The notes: generated by a model not told the origin, from the letters alone. DNA of 14,235 bases from Rhodocollybia butyracea (GCA_015501585.1 JADNRY010001240.1:1-14235), one strand, 5' to 3'. Numbered from the stretch's first letter, positions 1 to 9,386 are shown. Numbers and translations are program-made.

Positions 1-583
1 GGACAGTACATACAGGTACTACAATGGAAGCATCTCTGAATACTTATGCGGCCCATGCCCAGTGTCTAATTGAGCCAAGGAGCCAAATGGAGCGGCGAGC
101 CTACAAGACTAGATAAATTCTGAGTCTTGAGTGTTGTATTTCGCCGATCGGATATGATACAACTCCGGTTGTACTTACTAATCATTATTCATCCGGTTAG
201 TGATACCTCGTATGTACCGGAATCCCTTAGTAATATCTACTACTGTACACAGTATATAAGGCCTTCTCTGAAGCCAGTATCTATAGTTCTCCAATCTAGT
301 CTCTTCTATCTCTCGAGCCTCACAGCTTATTCAGTCCCTGCGCCGGATATTTACAACATTGAGTCACAGCATGAGAAGCAGGATATGTAGGAAAGAGTTA
401 TTGAACTCTCACGTCACTGTGACTGGGATATTCTATTTCCTAGAACCATCTAGAAGTTTTACATGAATGATACCTGTGCAAGTGTTATTTGATAAAGAGT
501 AAAATACGCGCTGAGCACACGTTCGGAAAAGTAGTATGTCATCATGTGATAGGTTTGGAGCGTTTGCAGCAATCCTCTACTAG

Positions 584-599
584 CCTCGAGGCCTCGAGG
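584..599. repeat. 16-bp perfect palindrome
   Basis: The sequence CCTCGAGGCCTCGAGG is a perfect 16-bp palindrome made of two tandem copies of the 8-bp palindrome CCTCGAGG. It lies in a non-coding stretch. No function is known to me; it could be a dimeric protein-binding site or chance. Confidence 0.75.
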
Positions 600-800
600 T
601 TTCCAGTTGACCCAGCTTGCGAGGTTATTCCCTCACGCGTGCAGAATTGGTCAGGTGACCGTTAGTCGACAGTGCCGGGCAAGTCGGCCGACTTTGCTCC
701 GTTGGATCAATCTAAGTCAGTCAAAAAGTTAGTGTTATTTAATCGATAGTCAATGGTATCTAATGCACTCTTAGTCAAGCTTAACAATGTACAACACACC

Positions 801-990
801 TCAAAGTACGCCAGCAAAGTACTTTTTTGATCTCATGTAGGATGTAGGCGAACATCAAAGTACGATGTTTGCGCCCGTTTAAATGATGAGAACTGACGTC
901 ATAGATTTGTATCACAATAATTAGACACATATAAGCAGATTTCTCCAAATTGAGATTCATTCAATTGGAGGTACTTGCTTCGTACTTTTT
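801..990. repeat. Cluster of AAAGTAC words in both orientations
   Basis: TCAAAGTACG occurs twice (801-810 and 855-864). AAAGTAC also occurs at 816-822 inside the palindrome AAAGTACTTT (816-825). The reverse complement occurs near 981-990 (CGTACTTTTT). The copy at 855-864 sits in the loop and arm base of an imperfect inverted repeat (about 848-871, arms GGCGAACATC and GATGTTTGCGCC). This may be a cluster of binding sites or terminal remains of a small element; the sequence alone does not decide. Confidence 0.45.
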
Positions 991-1026
991 GGGCGACTAT
1001 AGTTGGATACACTCTTTGATCCTATT

Positions 1027-2160
1027 TCAAAAAAAATGCATCACGTGATATCGGAAGTATTTTTTCTCTTCCTCCGACTTTCTTAATAAAGTTATTTGTA
1101 CCGCAGGACCCAAGCGCCCAACGTCAACGCGTACGCCTTCAATCTCATTAGTTCGGCACCTGGTGTGATCTCTTTTAAAACACTTTGCGAAGCCGAGTCG
1201 GTGCTGGGGCACCATCGTTATATTTATAATTTCATTTGGCACTTTACCTACTCTTTCTAGCTGGGGCACTCAAGGTTTGTGATATTTCATAGCCTTCTTG
1301 CAATATGAGCTGAAACTCGAACACAAGTTCTGCTAGGCCATTGGAATCAAGCTCGTAAAATCGCTCAGGCCGAAACAGCGATCGTAAAACGTCTCGTTGA
1401 GCACTCTTCCAACGAGTTGTCAACTTGTATGTTACATACCCTGTGTGCAAACTGTATTTATTGATTTCAACTTACTCTGTTTTTCGGTAGAAAATCACCG
1501 CTATGACAGTATTCAAGGCATCAGCTCCCATAGAAATACCTTCTCGACATAGATCCATGTCTCCACCCAAGTTTTGCACTCCAAGTATTCGTCCGTCCTC
1601 TACAATAACAGAATTACTTTTCGAGATGTCTCCATTTGACTGCGATGCAACCGAACATTCTAGCAAAGCAAGTATCAATCCTTCGTCGCCGGATGAGAGC
1701 GAGTTTCTGTTCTCGGCAAATCGTGCTAGCATCAGGAATACATACTGCATGCAAAGCTCTTTCTCAAAGATCTATCGCAAAAACTGCTCCCCATGTTCGT
1801 CCTCTAGCTATCCACTACGAAAAAAGCCCAGCCGCGAAACTTATCAATCAAACGACGTCGTTGAGGCTGTAACGCATACTCCTTCGGTCATCCGGACGAC
1901 TGCGATTCATAAAATTAGTGGCTTTGCCCCCATCAACCCTTCGCCAGTGAAGAAACCTCAGGACCTTCCGATACGCCTGCATTTGACGCCTTCCAGCAAT
2001 AATTCCTTATTTTCGTACTCTTGCGTTCCACCTGCAACCGAGGAGCGCCGCGACAACAAGAGCTCGGATGACGGGTTGTGTTGCGGGCAATCGGTAGATC
2101 TCGAGAAATTTCTGGTACTTCGCTTTGAAAGGCGTCGGATTAGGCCTCACTTTTTTCAAA
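1027..2160 (-). CDS. Unassigned, frame-broken coding candidate (minus strand)
   Basis: I do not recognise this product. On the minus strand, open pieces follow one another in different frames: about 2155-2010, 1750-1472, 1450-1244 and 1269-1027. Pieces such as FEKELCMQYVFLMLARFAEN (about 1771-1712) and RWKSAQRDVLRSLFRPERFYELDSNG (near 1408-1331, only partly shown by its core) read like ordinary globular protein. A GTAAGT...CACAG pair in minus orientation between 1475 and 1441 would make a very short intron, and a GTAGGT...CCCAG pair near 1257-1210 another. Against this, the plus strand carries a 222-codon open frame over 1503-2171, Ser/Pro-rich and motif-free, which could be the true frame or a shadow. 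Given the deletion pattern seen in the two named genes, a broken real gene on the minus strand is plausible but not shown. Ends are approximate. Confidence 0.25.
1040..1049. promoter_or_regulatory. Palindromic CACGTG E-box (ATCACGTGAT)
   Basis: A perfect 10-bp palindrome around the bHLH-type core CACGTG. It lies at the presumed 3' end of the minus-strand candidate that starts near 2160. The same octamer TCACGTGA recurs at 4204-4211, about 100 bp before the NUD1 start. CACGTG is a known core for fungal bHLH factors such as Cbf1. Use here is an inference. Confidence 0.35.
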
Positions 2161-2171
2161 GCCGTACCTAG

Positions 2172-3101
2172 ACGGTTCGTCTCTGACTACTGTTTATTTT
2201 TCTATTAGATCAAGCATACACACAACAGACCCCATTCATCATTAGACATCATTAACCATATCATCCGTATACCTTACTCCTGAACTATTTTGTGTTATGT
2301 TCTCGCACGCATTTGTTGAAAGCATTCTCATTACTTACAGTGATATCTATAACCTCTTTGCATCAGATCGGGCCAAGCACTAGTGCCTTCATATCCTACA
2401 TATGATTATATCGACCTTCTAACTGAATCATTCGCTGAACTCTGAGTAATTCCAAGTAAATCTCTGATTCTTGTTTGCTGAGGATTCTGATTTCAAAATT
2501 TCAAATATGTGATGTGAGTCGTAGATCACCCAATATGGCAACTAATGTGCCTGATATAGAGTAGAGCACAGCATGCAGTACCTGTGGCTTATTCATACAA
2601 ATGCCCTTGCATTCCGAGGCGAAGCTGGTGTAGGACCGTCGGGTTTGTGCGCCGAAGTACCGACGGGGTACGATTTGACATGATTAATTATCCGCCTGCG
2701 CTTGATTCTACTGTTATCGGTACCGCTGTCAGTCCCTTTGTGCTTCAGAGGGAAGAAGGAAAGTCTCGTGATAGACCTGACCGTTAATGAGCGGGGAGAG
2801 AGACACATAAGTACATATTAGGTTGATGAGCGTTGCAGCGAATACAACAAGATATATATATACAGAGTAGCTCCGGCACTACCTGAAAGCACGGACTTGG
2901 AATTTATACATTCCTACTCGTAGCTTAGATTCTTACATTATGACAAGAGTCTTGATCATGATACATTCTCGTTCTAGTTCAGTTACCGCGACCTTGCCCT
3001 GCCTGGGTAGCGAACAATCTCAACTGAAAGGGCAATAATCAGCGATGCGTAGAAAGAGGGGGGTTTAAGTGACAGTTGATAGTTACTGAAGAGAAGATCA
3101 T
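2172..3101. other. Intergenic stretch, no gene recognised
   Basis: Stops are frequent in all frames. Overlapping 67- and 71-codon open frames on opposite strands (about 2584-2808) show no motif. The only structure seen is an inverted pair CCGTCGG (2636-2642) and CCGACGG (2660-2666), and a short AT run (2852-2862). It may include promoter sequence for the minus-strand candidate that ends near 1027. Confidence 0.5.
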
Positions 3102-3485
3102 TTACACTGCTTTTATGTTGATTGTAGATCCTCCACCGACGAAGACGAAGCGTGCCTCACGATCAGCGCGAATGATGGATATTCGGTGTAGATGTTTGCC
3201 GATGTAGTTTGCGCTCTAATGACTCCTTGGCGCAGTACAAAGGTGACTCTGAGGAGACAGGAGATATCACCGAGATTTCTCGGGATCCAGACACTAGAAC
3301 TACCGCGCGCGCATACTATCCTGGCACCTCATATCAAGATTTGCAGTTGACTTTAGGTAGATGATGCTGGCTAATGTCAAATTCCTAGTCTTGAGAACAG
3401 ACGGTTCCTGTCCAGTGGTCATAATCAGCTTCGAGGGCTTCTTCGAAGAAGTACGCTGAACTCTGACAGGGGAGCCAGAACTCAA
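3102..3485 (-). CDS. Weak minus-strand coding candidate, C-terminal end
   Basis: Reading the minus strand, a tail containing ADREARFVFVGGGSTINIK ends in TAA at 3104-3102. Upstream pieces lie in other frames, including a Ser/Lys-rich stretch at about 3476-3360 with SSKKPSKLIMTTG. The frame breaks are what the deletion pattern elsewhere would produce, and a CTCCTCAG acceptor-like site lies at about 3265-3258 in minus orientation. I cannot name a family, and the region could be non-coding. Boundaries are provisional. Confidence 0.18.
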
Positions 3486-4200
3486 GTTGGCGGACGCTCA
3501 GTGTGAGACAATCATCTAATGAGGGTTAAAGACGGAATGATTAATTAACAGCATCGTGACCTTTGGTAAAGTTGATATGCGGGAGAGTGGAATACAGATG
3601 CTGCCCAGTGGTGCAATGGGCTGAAAACACAGTGTTTTTTCACTCCAGAAATGAGACAGAATCCTGATTCAAGCCCACCGACAGATCGGTGGTGAGAAAG
3701 GAGACGCTGACAGATGGATACAAGACCTACTGTGTATTATTGGTGGAAGGATAGTTCAAAGAACGTGTCCAGAACCAGAAATTAACGGTTTGCAGATGCC
3801 AATATCCCAAGCGATAACTAGTAGCCGCTTCGTAATATTCCATTTATGAAGCACTCGATGAAGAAATTCGGCCTAGACAGTCATCCAAAAAGTGCACAAG
3901 CACAACCGTTGTCTTTTTGCGCGTCCCGAGTACCAGCTGCGTACCGACCCGCCGAGGAAACGCTTGTGATAAAGTGTCCAGGAGAACGATTAAATGGATC
4001 GAACGCTTGACGTACAGGAAATCAGCATCAACAAGCTTTGTGTAAACATGCAGACCAGCGCGCTTTATTTTTGCAGGAGAGTGTCGGGGTAAGGTTCAAG
4101 CTGCCAGTTTGGTCCAGTTTGATTTGGTTCTGGTACTTTCTTGAGGTACATAGGTGCTCGCGAAATTCGAATGTGGGCGCTTATTTAGCTATGAGTGAAA
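3486..4200. other. Upstream region of NUD1, no gene recognised
   Basis: No credible frame was found. A hairpin (3675-3692) and a short tRNA-like box pattern were examined; the latter was rejected. The right end is presumably the NUD1 promoter and 5' UTR. Confidence 0.45.
3675..3692. repeat. 7-bp perfect hairpin with 4-nt loop
   Basis: CCACCGA (3675-3681), loop CAGA, TCGGTGG (3686-3692). No T-run follows and no gene ends just before it, so there is no reason to call it a terminator. Confidence 0.5.
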
Positions 4201-4203
4201 CGA

Positions 4204-4211
4204 TCACGTGA
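4204..4211. promoter_or_regulatory. E-box TCACGTGA in the NUD1 promoter
   Basis: A perfect 8-bp palindrome with core CACGTG, 102 bp before the chosen NUD1 start codon, the usual distance for a fungal promoter element. The same octamer is found at 1041-1048. Binding by a bHLH factor is inferred from the core only. Confidence 0.4.
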
Positions 4212-4312
4212 ATGTTATAGGTCCATGAATGTCCTTGTTTATTTTGTCAAGCAGCTTTCTCTTTGCCGTTCTGGCGGCCTTCAGCACATAGACTATCCTT
4301 TTATTCTTTCTG

Positions 4313-7300
4313 ATGTCCGGTATAGCTCGCCCAGCATGGCAGACTGAAGAGCTTGAAGATGAATGGGTAGAGGCCGGGGCAGAGGACGAAGAGTCTGACG
4401 ATGAGCAGTTTAACGGCACCCGCTCAATATCCTTTACCGTGCACTTTCTACAAAAATACACACTATAAACGACATCTCTTCACCATCTAGTCCGCAACCA
4501 ATAGGCACATTTTTGGTTCATCAGAGCATCCCCAATGTACCGCTTTTACCCAAAACTCCTGGCGGAATAAGAAAGCCAATATCAAAGACTTTTTTAGTCC
4601 AATGCCGCTAGAAAGGATGTTTGAACCTCCTTCACCACCGCAGCCAAAGTCTGTTTCTCTTTCTGCACAATCTCCAGCCTCGGACGAGATCGTGGAAACC
4701 GACATTCCCAATATGGTTTCTTTCGACGGTAGAAAGCCCAGTGTGGATTGTCAGTTTACTTTTTCGGCGCCCAGAGACGGTTTTCTTAATCTTGAAAACC
4801 GCCCACAGGCCGAAAGTACCCCTGGAAATCCAACCAAGACAAACCCTCCTCCTCCCTCGAGCGATCCTCCTCTTCGACTATTCCAGTTCCAATATGATAC
4901 CTATACACGAGAACATCTTTCCGCCATGGTTGACTCCATTGCAGTCAATCCTGCGTTGGGTTCCGGAACGACAAATTCACCTGTCAGCCTTGATCATGGC
5001 CTATCAACGGTTTCGGAAGCCACACACTCTCATTCTTTCCACTTGCGAAGCGCAAAACGCATCAAACTTAGTCCAAGAGTGACTTTGAACAGGGGATAAG
5101 GCTCAACGACCGAAGCTATATGGCAAGGACTATGTAGGAGAATCACGATCGCTGATGCAACAGATCAAACAAGCTCGCGATTTTTCAACCATATCCACTG
5201 TCGCGAGCGCTCGGGAGCATGATACTTCGGACTCTGGTGCGTTGAATACTCATTCACCAATTATGCAGTAGAGTTAATTAGTGACAGATCCTTCGACCTC
5301 AAGTGCGGATCCGGCATCAGGGACACCAAACTCTTTCGCTAACCCTCGTTCTTCGACAAAGTTCCGACTTCAGGCGGCGACTTTAATGGCACAGATTAAA
5401 AACGACATGAAGGGTCAGAAGCGCATCTTTTCGGGAGACAGTGAATCATACATGACCAACGCTGAGGCTAGCTCGCAGATCGAACCACGACATTCAAACC
5501 TCGTCTTAGCCCGAGAAGAAATCTTCGCCGTTCAGCCAGTCGGAGAGAAGAGGACAATTTGGTTCTTCACACCTCCCGATTGTCCCTATCTTCTCAACCT
5601 CGTGCAGCTCCAATAGAACTCAACTGCCTCACATCCATGTATCTTCCGAGTCTTCAGAACACATGGTTCTTCCTGCTTCCCACTTTCCTCTTCTCACCCG
5701 ACATCTTCAGCCAACGAAGACCTCAAGCGATTTGTATCCTCTAGTACAATGTCGTCAGGGACTACTCTCACTGCTAGTAGTGCCCCTTCGTTTGCCAAGC
5801 ATTCTGGCCTGCTCAGATTCGAACTATTGCCCAAGTGAAGTTCCTCGCTGGACAGACTGGGAAACATGATGTACGATAAAGTCATGATGAAGTGGGTCAA
5901 GAGCAGTGCACAAATCGATGGCGAGTACCTGCCACCAGAGGACATCAGCGAGGATCCATTTGGCGACATCGAAAGCTTAAAGGATGACTCTGACTCAAAG
6001 CTTGATGATTCCTTGGTCGTAACAGAAGACGTCGATGCAGAAGGTTTACAATGAGCTCAGTCGTGTCGAGGAACAGTCAGAGATTGACGACACGGAAGAG
6101 ATGGAGTTGACAAGCTTTGAGACGGATGACCCTAGCCGTCGTATAGTCGATGCCATGTCTGCCTTTGAAGACAGGGATACCACTGACTCTGAAGATGATG
6201 CTATACTCAGGAACCGGTCGACCCTATTGAGTATGATTCGGAAGTTGACGACATGGAGCAGGAGGCGGAAAAAGAAGAAAAGGAAGAGAGAAACATTCAA
6301 CCTTCCCGCGTACCGGTTACTCCAGACCTCCCGACCGTCCAATACCTTCAAGCGTGCGTTCTGCTTTGAAAACGCCCACGTCAGTACTCAAAGATGCAAG
6401 TGGCGACGGTACCGAACGCCACAGAGGAAGTCGAAGCATCGGCGGTCTGTCAGCTTCTCAGACGGAAAGCGGGATGGACCTATCGCGGCCTCAGTAGGAA
6501 CCTCGATTCTGGCGACGTCACTATTCCAGGGGATAGTAAGAGTGGGTTCGTACCGTCTGCCGGTCTAAACGTATAGCAGACATGATGGTGGCACTAGATG
6601 ATTCTGGTGAGTGTCGTGCCATTTGTCGTTCGTACTTTCAACTTTAAATATTAATCTTGCGGCACGCCAGAGTACACTCGGACGATTCTCCTTCGAAAAC
6701 ATACGGGACAGGTGATCGCCTTGAAGAGATACAACCTCTGGCCAATCGGGTACTTAGGACTTCAGCTGACGGAGGGTCGTTTAGAGACTCGGACGTGTCT
6801 TTTCTAGGTCTCAGCGATACTCTGACAAGGATTCAGGGAATGCAACATTTTTGACCGAGTGCTCGTTTGGTGTGGCTCACGATCGACTGGTGCAGGTCAT
6901 TACTGATGTAGAGCGTTCGAACCGCACTGGGAAGAACTTTACTCTATCGACTCTCGAGCAAGAAAATTGAGAGCGTAGCTCGATTGAAGGAGTTTCTACC
7001 GCGCTTGGATTGTCTTAAACTGTACGTGAAGCTGCTTCTATTACGACAAAAATTTAAGTTGTGATCCACTGATGTACGCCGTTCACAGAAATGCAAACTC
7101 CTTTCTGGCTCAGTGGAGTGCCCAACACGGTGCGAACACTTTCTGTCGCTTGCAATAGGTGGGCTTGGTTGTTCACCGAGGTCACTCTAGGGCTGATTTA
7201 CCGTTTAAAAGTCTGACAGGCTTACTTCTATCATCACTGTTAAACCTTGAAATCTGGACATCAGCAGGAACGATGTGGATCGTTGACTCGTGAGACTGCT

Positions 7301-8853
7301 TTTGTTCTATCTATTCGATTTTGGTGGATCGAACCCTGCATATAGAATTATCATGCTGCGACATCTTCGGGAATTGAAGCCGACTGGAACAAAATAACCA
7401 GCCTAGAAGGACTGGAGCGTATGGATGGGCTGGTAAAGCTTAGCGTACAGGGCAATCGCATTCGATCGGTGGATATTACAATATCGATGGTTCGTTCTAT
7501 ATTTTTCCACTGCTTCATTCAAATTCTAATGGTCAGCTGATTCCTGTTCTTTGTAGGACTCGCTTGGAAATGCTTAATGTCAGCGAGAACCGGTTGGAAA
7601 ACCTGCTTGGTCTGGCTTCACTGCATCTTTGATCGCCTTGAATATCGGTGAGTTGTTCAGCTCGGTTGGTGAAATTGTCGGTGTTGTACGGACTAGTCCG
7701 ATACTCGAATAAGCTATCTTAATGGCAAAGCGAATATGCTATCTTGATTGTGGATTTATTCCGCGGGAGCGGTAGAGATTTTGTTTTTAATTTTGTAGCC
7801 AACTCTAACGCTCACTTGCTGTTCCGCAATTTTGCCACAGATAGCAATTCTCTGGAGACGCTGGTGTTCGATGGGTCCTGCCTCGATTGAAAATAACTTC
7901 GTGCTAGTGGAAACCGCCTAGGGGTAGTGGATACTAGCTTTGTCCGAATCTTCGCACGCTCTACTTGGACAACAACTCGTTGGCGAGCTTGACTAAGGTA
8001 GCCGGCTTGCAAGTTGGAGAATCTTAGTCTACGGAACCAGAGCGGAAAGGGGTGTGAGTATGGTCTGTGTGCGATGGCAGGAGCTGGTTACTGACAGCCC
8101 AAGTAGCAAGTTTTTGACCGGGATACACGCGATGTGAAGCGCCTTTATCTTTTGGTAAGCTCATTCAGGATTTCGTTGAGCAAAGACGCAACTGATGCCA
8201 ATTTACAGGAAATGCCCTGGGAGCAACCAGATTTCTAAATGAATCGTGCTACAATCTGGTCTATCTGGAGCTCGCAGCGTGCAGGTTGACCACTATGCCG
8301 AAGGCTTGGCCTCGATGGTTCGAATGTTCGAGTGCTCAACCTTAATTACAACTTTTTGGAGACGCAGGACATTGGAAGGCCTGACGAGACTGCAAAAGCT
8401 CACCATGATTGGGTCGAGGTTGAAGGGGACGAAAGCAGTGATCCGTTTGCTGCAAGGGATGCCGGAAAGTTGAAATGCTGGATTTCAGGTACATTATACT
8501 TGTTGCTCATAATTGAAACTCATGACTGTGTTATTGCCAGGATGAACCGTGTACGTTAGGCTGGTACCTCCCGTGCTGGTGAAGGACGTGCCTGGTGCAC
8601 TGCAACCCTCGGAAGACGGAAAAGGAGAAAAAGGGGGCGAGTAGATCTGGCTGGCAAGAGCTGGATGCAAAGTTCCGACGAGACCTTCCCAACGACTCGT
8701 ACATAGGCAGACTTGCTTACCGGGGACTAGTTATGCAGGCGTGTCCTCGAATCCGAATGTTGGATGGGATCGAGGTGACTGAGAAGGAGCGACTTAAGCG
8801 GAAAAACTTTTGGCAAGTATCCTCGGGGAGAGGAGGAGGAAGGGGATTCGTAG
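4313..8853 (+). CDS. NUD1: Septation initiation / mitotic exit network scaffold, Cdc11/Nud1 family
   Basis: This family anchors the SIN/MEN kinase cascade to the outer face of the spindle pole body and recruits its GTPase and Mob1-NDR kinase modules, timing mitotic exit and septation. The start at 4313 opens with RPAWQTEELEDEW, the tryptophan/acid-rich N-terminus I expect in basidiomycete members. Next come FFSPMPLERMFEPPSPP (about 4590-4640), a conserved block LRLFQFQYDTYTREHL (about 4878-4919), YGKDYVGESRSLMQQIKQAR (about 5116-5175), NMMYDKVMMKWVK (about 5863-5901), an acidic stretch and RKSKHRRSVSFSDGKRDGPI (about 6427-6486). Leucine-rich repeats run from about 6925 to 8480, with clear units such as LVKLSVQGNRIRSV and RLEMLNVSENRLENL. 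The C-terminal cap is DAKFRRDLPNDSYIGRLAYR (about 8664-8723), ending in TAG 8851-8853 after frame correction (8886-8888 if uncorrected). There are nine introns. The reading frame changes some dozens of times, mostly as if single bases were missing, which I attribute to sequence error, not decay. Confidence 0.85.
6607..6670 (+). other. NUD1: NUD1 intron 1
   Basis: 64 bp, GTGAGT donor, CAG acceptor, with ATTAAT near the 3' end as possible branch site. It follows the block containing KRIADMMVALDDS and is the first intron of the gene, over 2.2 kb from the start codon. Confidence 0.7.
7022..7088 (+). other. NUD1: NUD1 intron 2
   Basis: 67 bp, GTACGT donor, CACAG acceptor, with CTGAT upstream of the acceptor. 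Removing it joins LDCLKL to NANS across a split Leu codon (CT|A), restoring the LxLxxN core of a leucine-rich repeat. Confidence 0.75.
7159..7219 (+). other. NUD1: NUD1 intron 3
   Basis: 61 bp, GTGGGC donor, CTGACAG acceptor. Removal joins VRTLSVACN to RLTSI through a split Arg codon (AG|G), again within a repeat core. Confidence 0.7.
7290..7345 (+). other. NUD1: NUD1 intron 4
   Basis: 56 bp, GTGAGA donor, ATATAG acceptor. The exon before ends in NLENLDIS-type repeat sequence and the next begins QLSCLRHLREL once one missing base on each side is allowed for. Confidence 0.6.
7490..7556 (+). other. NUD1: NUD1 intron 5
   Basis: 67 bp with an unusual GTTCGT donor, TTTGTAG acceptor and CTAAT in its second half. 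It splits the Trp codon (TG|G) of the QYRWTRLEMLN segment. Confidence 0.65.
7648..7840 (+). other. NUD1: NUD1 intron 6, unusually long
   Basis: 193 bp, about three times the other introns of the gene. GTGAGT donor, GCCACAG acceptor. Removal joins IALNI to DSNSLETL through a split Asp codon (G|AT). It contains a perfect 12-bp palindrome CGGACTAGTCCG (7689-7700) and two copies of GCTATCTT (7713-7720, 7738-7745). Two introns around a tiny exon are an alternative, but the flanking protein needs nothing extra. Confidence 0.6.
8054..8106 (+). other. NUD1: NUD1 intron 7
   Basis: 53 bp, GTGAGT donor, CTGAC branch-like site at 8091-8095, AAGTAG acceptor. An alternative acceptor CTGACAG ends at 8097, but this would use the branch-like site itself. 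It lies between the LSLRNQSGKG block and DTRDVKRLYL. Confidence 0.55.
8155..8208 (+). other. NUD1: NUD1 intron 8
   Basis: 54 bp, GTAAGC donor, CTGAT branch-like site near 8192, TTACAG acceptor. It joins RLYL to GNALGATRFLNES, a leucine-rich-repeat core. Confidence 0.7.
8489..8540 (+). other. NUD1: NUD1 intron 9
   Basis: 52 bp, GTACAT donor, CTCAT branch-like site, TGCCAG acceptor. It joins EMLDF to MNP.CTLGWYLP through a split Arg codon (AG|G), just after the last repeat. Confidence 0.7.
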
Positions 8854-9320
8854 AGGTCCCATCATGGTGCAGATCTATCTATTCGTAGTAGTTTAATTTT
8901 TCTCGCTCGACAATGTTATTCTATATGGTTTGTTTGCTGGGTTTGGAGTGGTTTATCAGTGCCTGAAGAAATTATTCGAGGCGCATGGGGCCTGGTGTTT
9001 ATCAGTACGAATGCGGTAAGCGAGGTAATATACAAAACAAGGAGATGGGAAGAGAGTAGAAAGGCAGCGGCGGGGGAGACAGAAAAGGACAAGAGGGCGT
9101 GAGATGGGATGATGAAAGAAATTAGACTCTTGAAAAGCTGAGCTTTGTTGTGACAGGGTGTGGCAGATGAAAGTCTGAAATGGATCCGGGGAGAGAGATC
9201 AGTAAAATATGATTAAATTAAAAGACGATCCATATTCGCTGATTTCCCACAATTTAAATAGTGCGTCTTTCTCCGTCGTTCGTTTGAGATATTTCTTCTT
9301 TCTTCCTTCTGGCAATAGGT
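8854..9320 (+). promoter_or_regulatory. NUD1 3' flank and promoter of the homeodomain gene
   Basis: No gene. The left part should hold the NUD1 3' UTR; no AATAAA is seen. A strongly purine-rich stretch covers about 9041-9120. A TATA-like TTTAAATA lies at 9253-9260, followed by a CT-rich tract (about 9266-9310), the usual look of a fungal transcription start region. Confidence 0.5.
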
Positions 9321-9386
9321 GATGATTGACATCCCAGTCTTTGAGCACGAGTCAATACTTTTCAACGTCGCAGCTTCAGTATTCTT

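Larger units (their letters stand above)
1..1026. other. Left flank, no gene recognised
   Basis: No frame on either strand gives a protein I recognise. The longest plus-strand open stretch (about 127-390) reads as low-complexity Ser/Tyr/Leu-rich peptide without motifs and ends next to dispersed stops. A TATATAAG TATA-like box lies at 253-260, but no convincing ORF follows it. The region contains the 584-599 palindrome and the AAAGTAC cluster listed separately. It is probably intergenic, or the decayed remains of something unrecognisable. Confidence 0.5.

Noticed and set aside
3601..3676. tRNA-like pattern: TGGTGCAATGGG resembling an A box and TGATTCAAGCC resembling a B box
   Set aside because: No T-stem or acceptor stem pairs around them and no cloverleaf could be drawn; at best chance or a very decayed tRNA-derived fragment.
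4204..4461. Minus-strand 85-codon Ser-rich ORF
   Set aside because: It is antisense to the acidic N-terminus of NUD1; the serine run is the mirror of Asp/Glu codons.
6046..6351. Minus-strand 101-codon ORF
   Set aside because: It is a shadow of the acidic and Lys-rich coding stretch of NUD1 on the plus strand.
4313..8853. NUD1 as an old pseudogene
   Set aside because: Conserved motifs, all repeat cores and nine splice sites are intact, and the neighbouring unrelated gene has the same kind of breaks. Not fully excluded without accurate reads.
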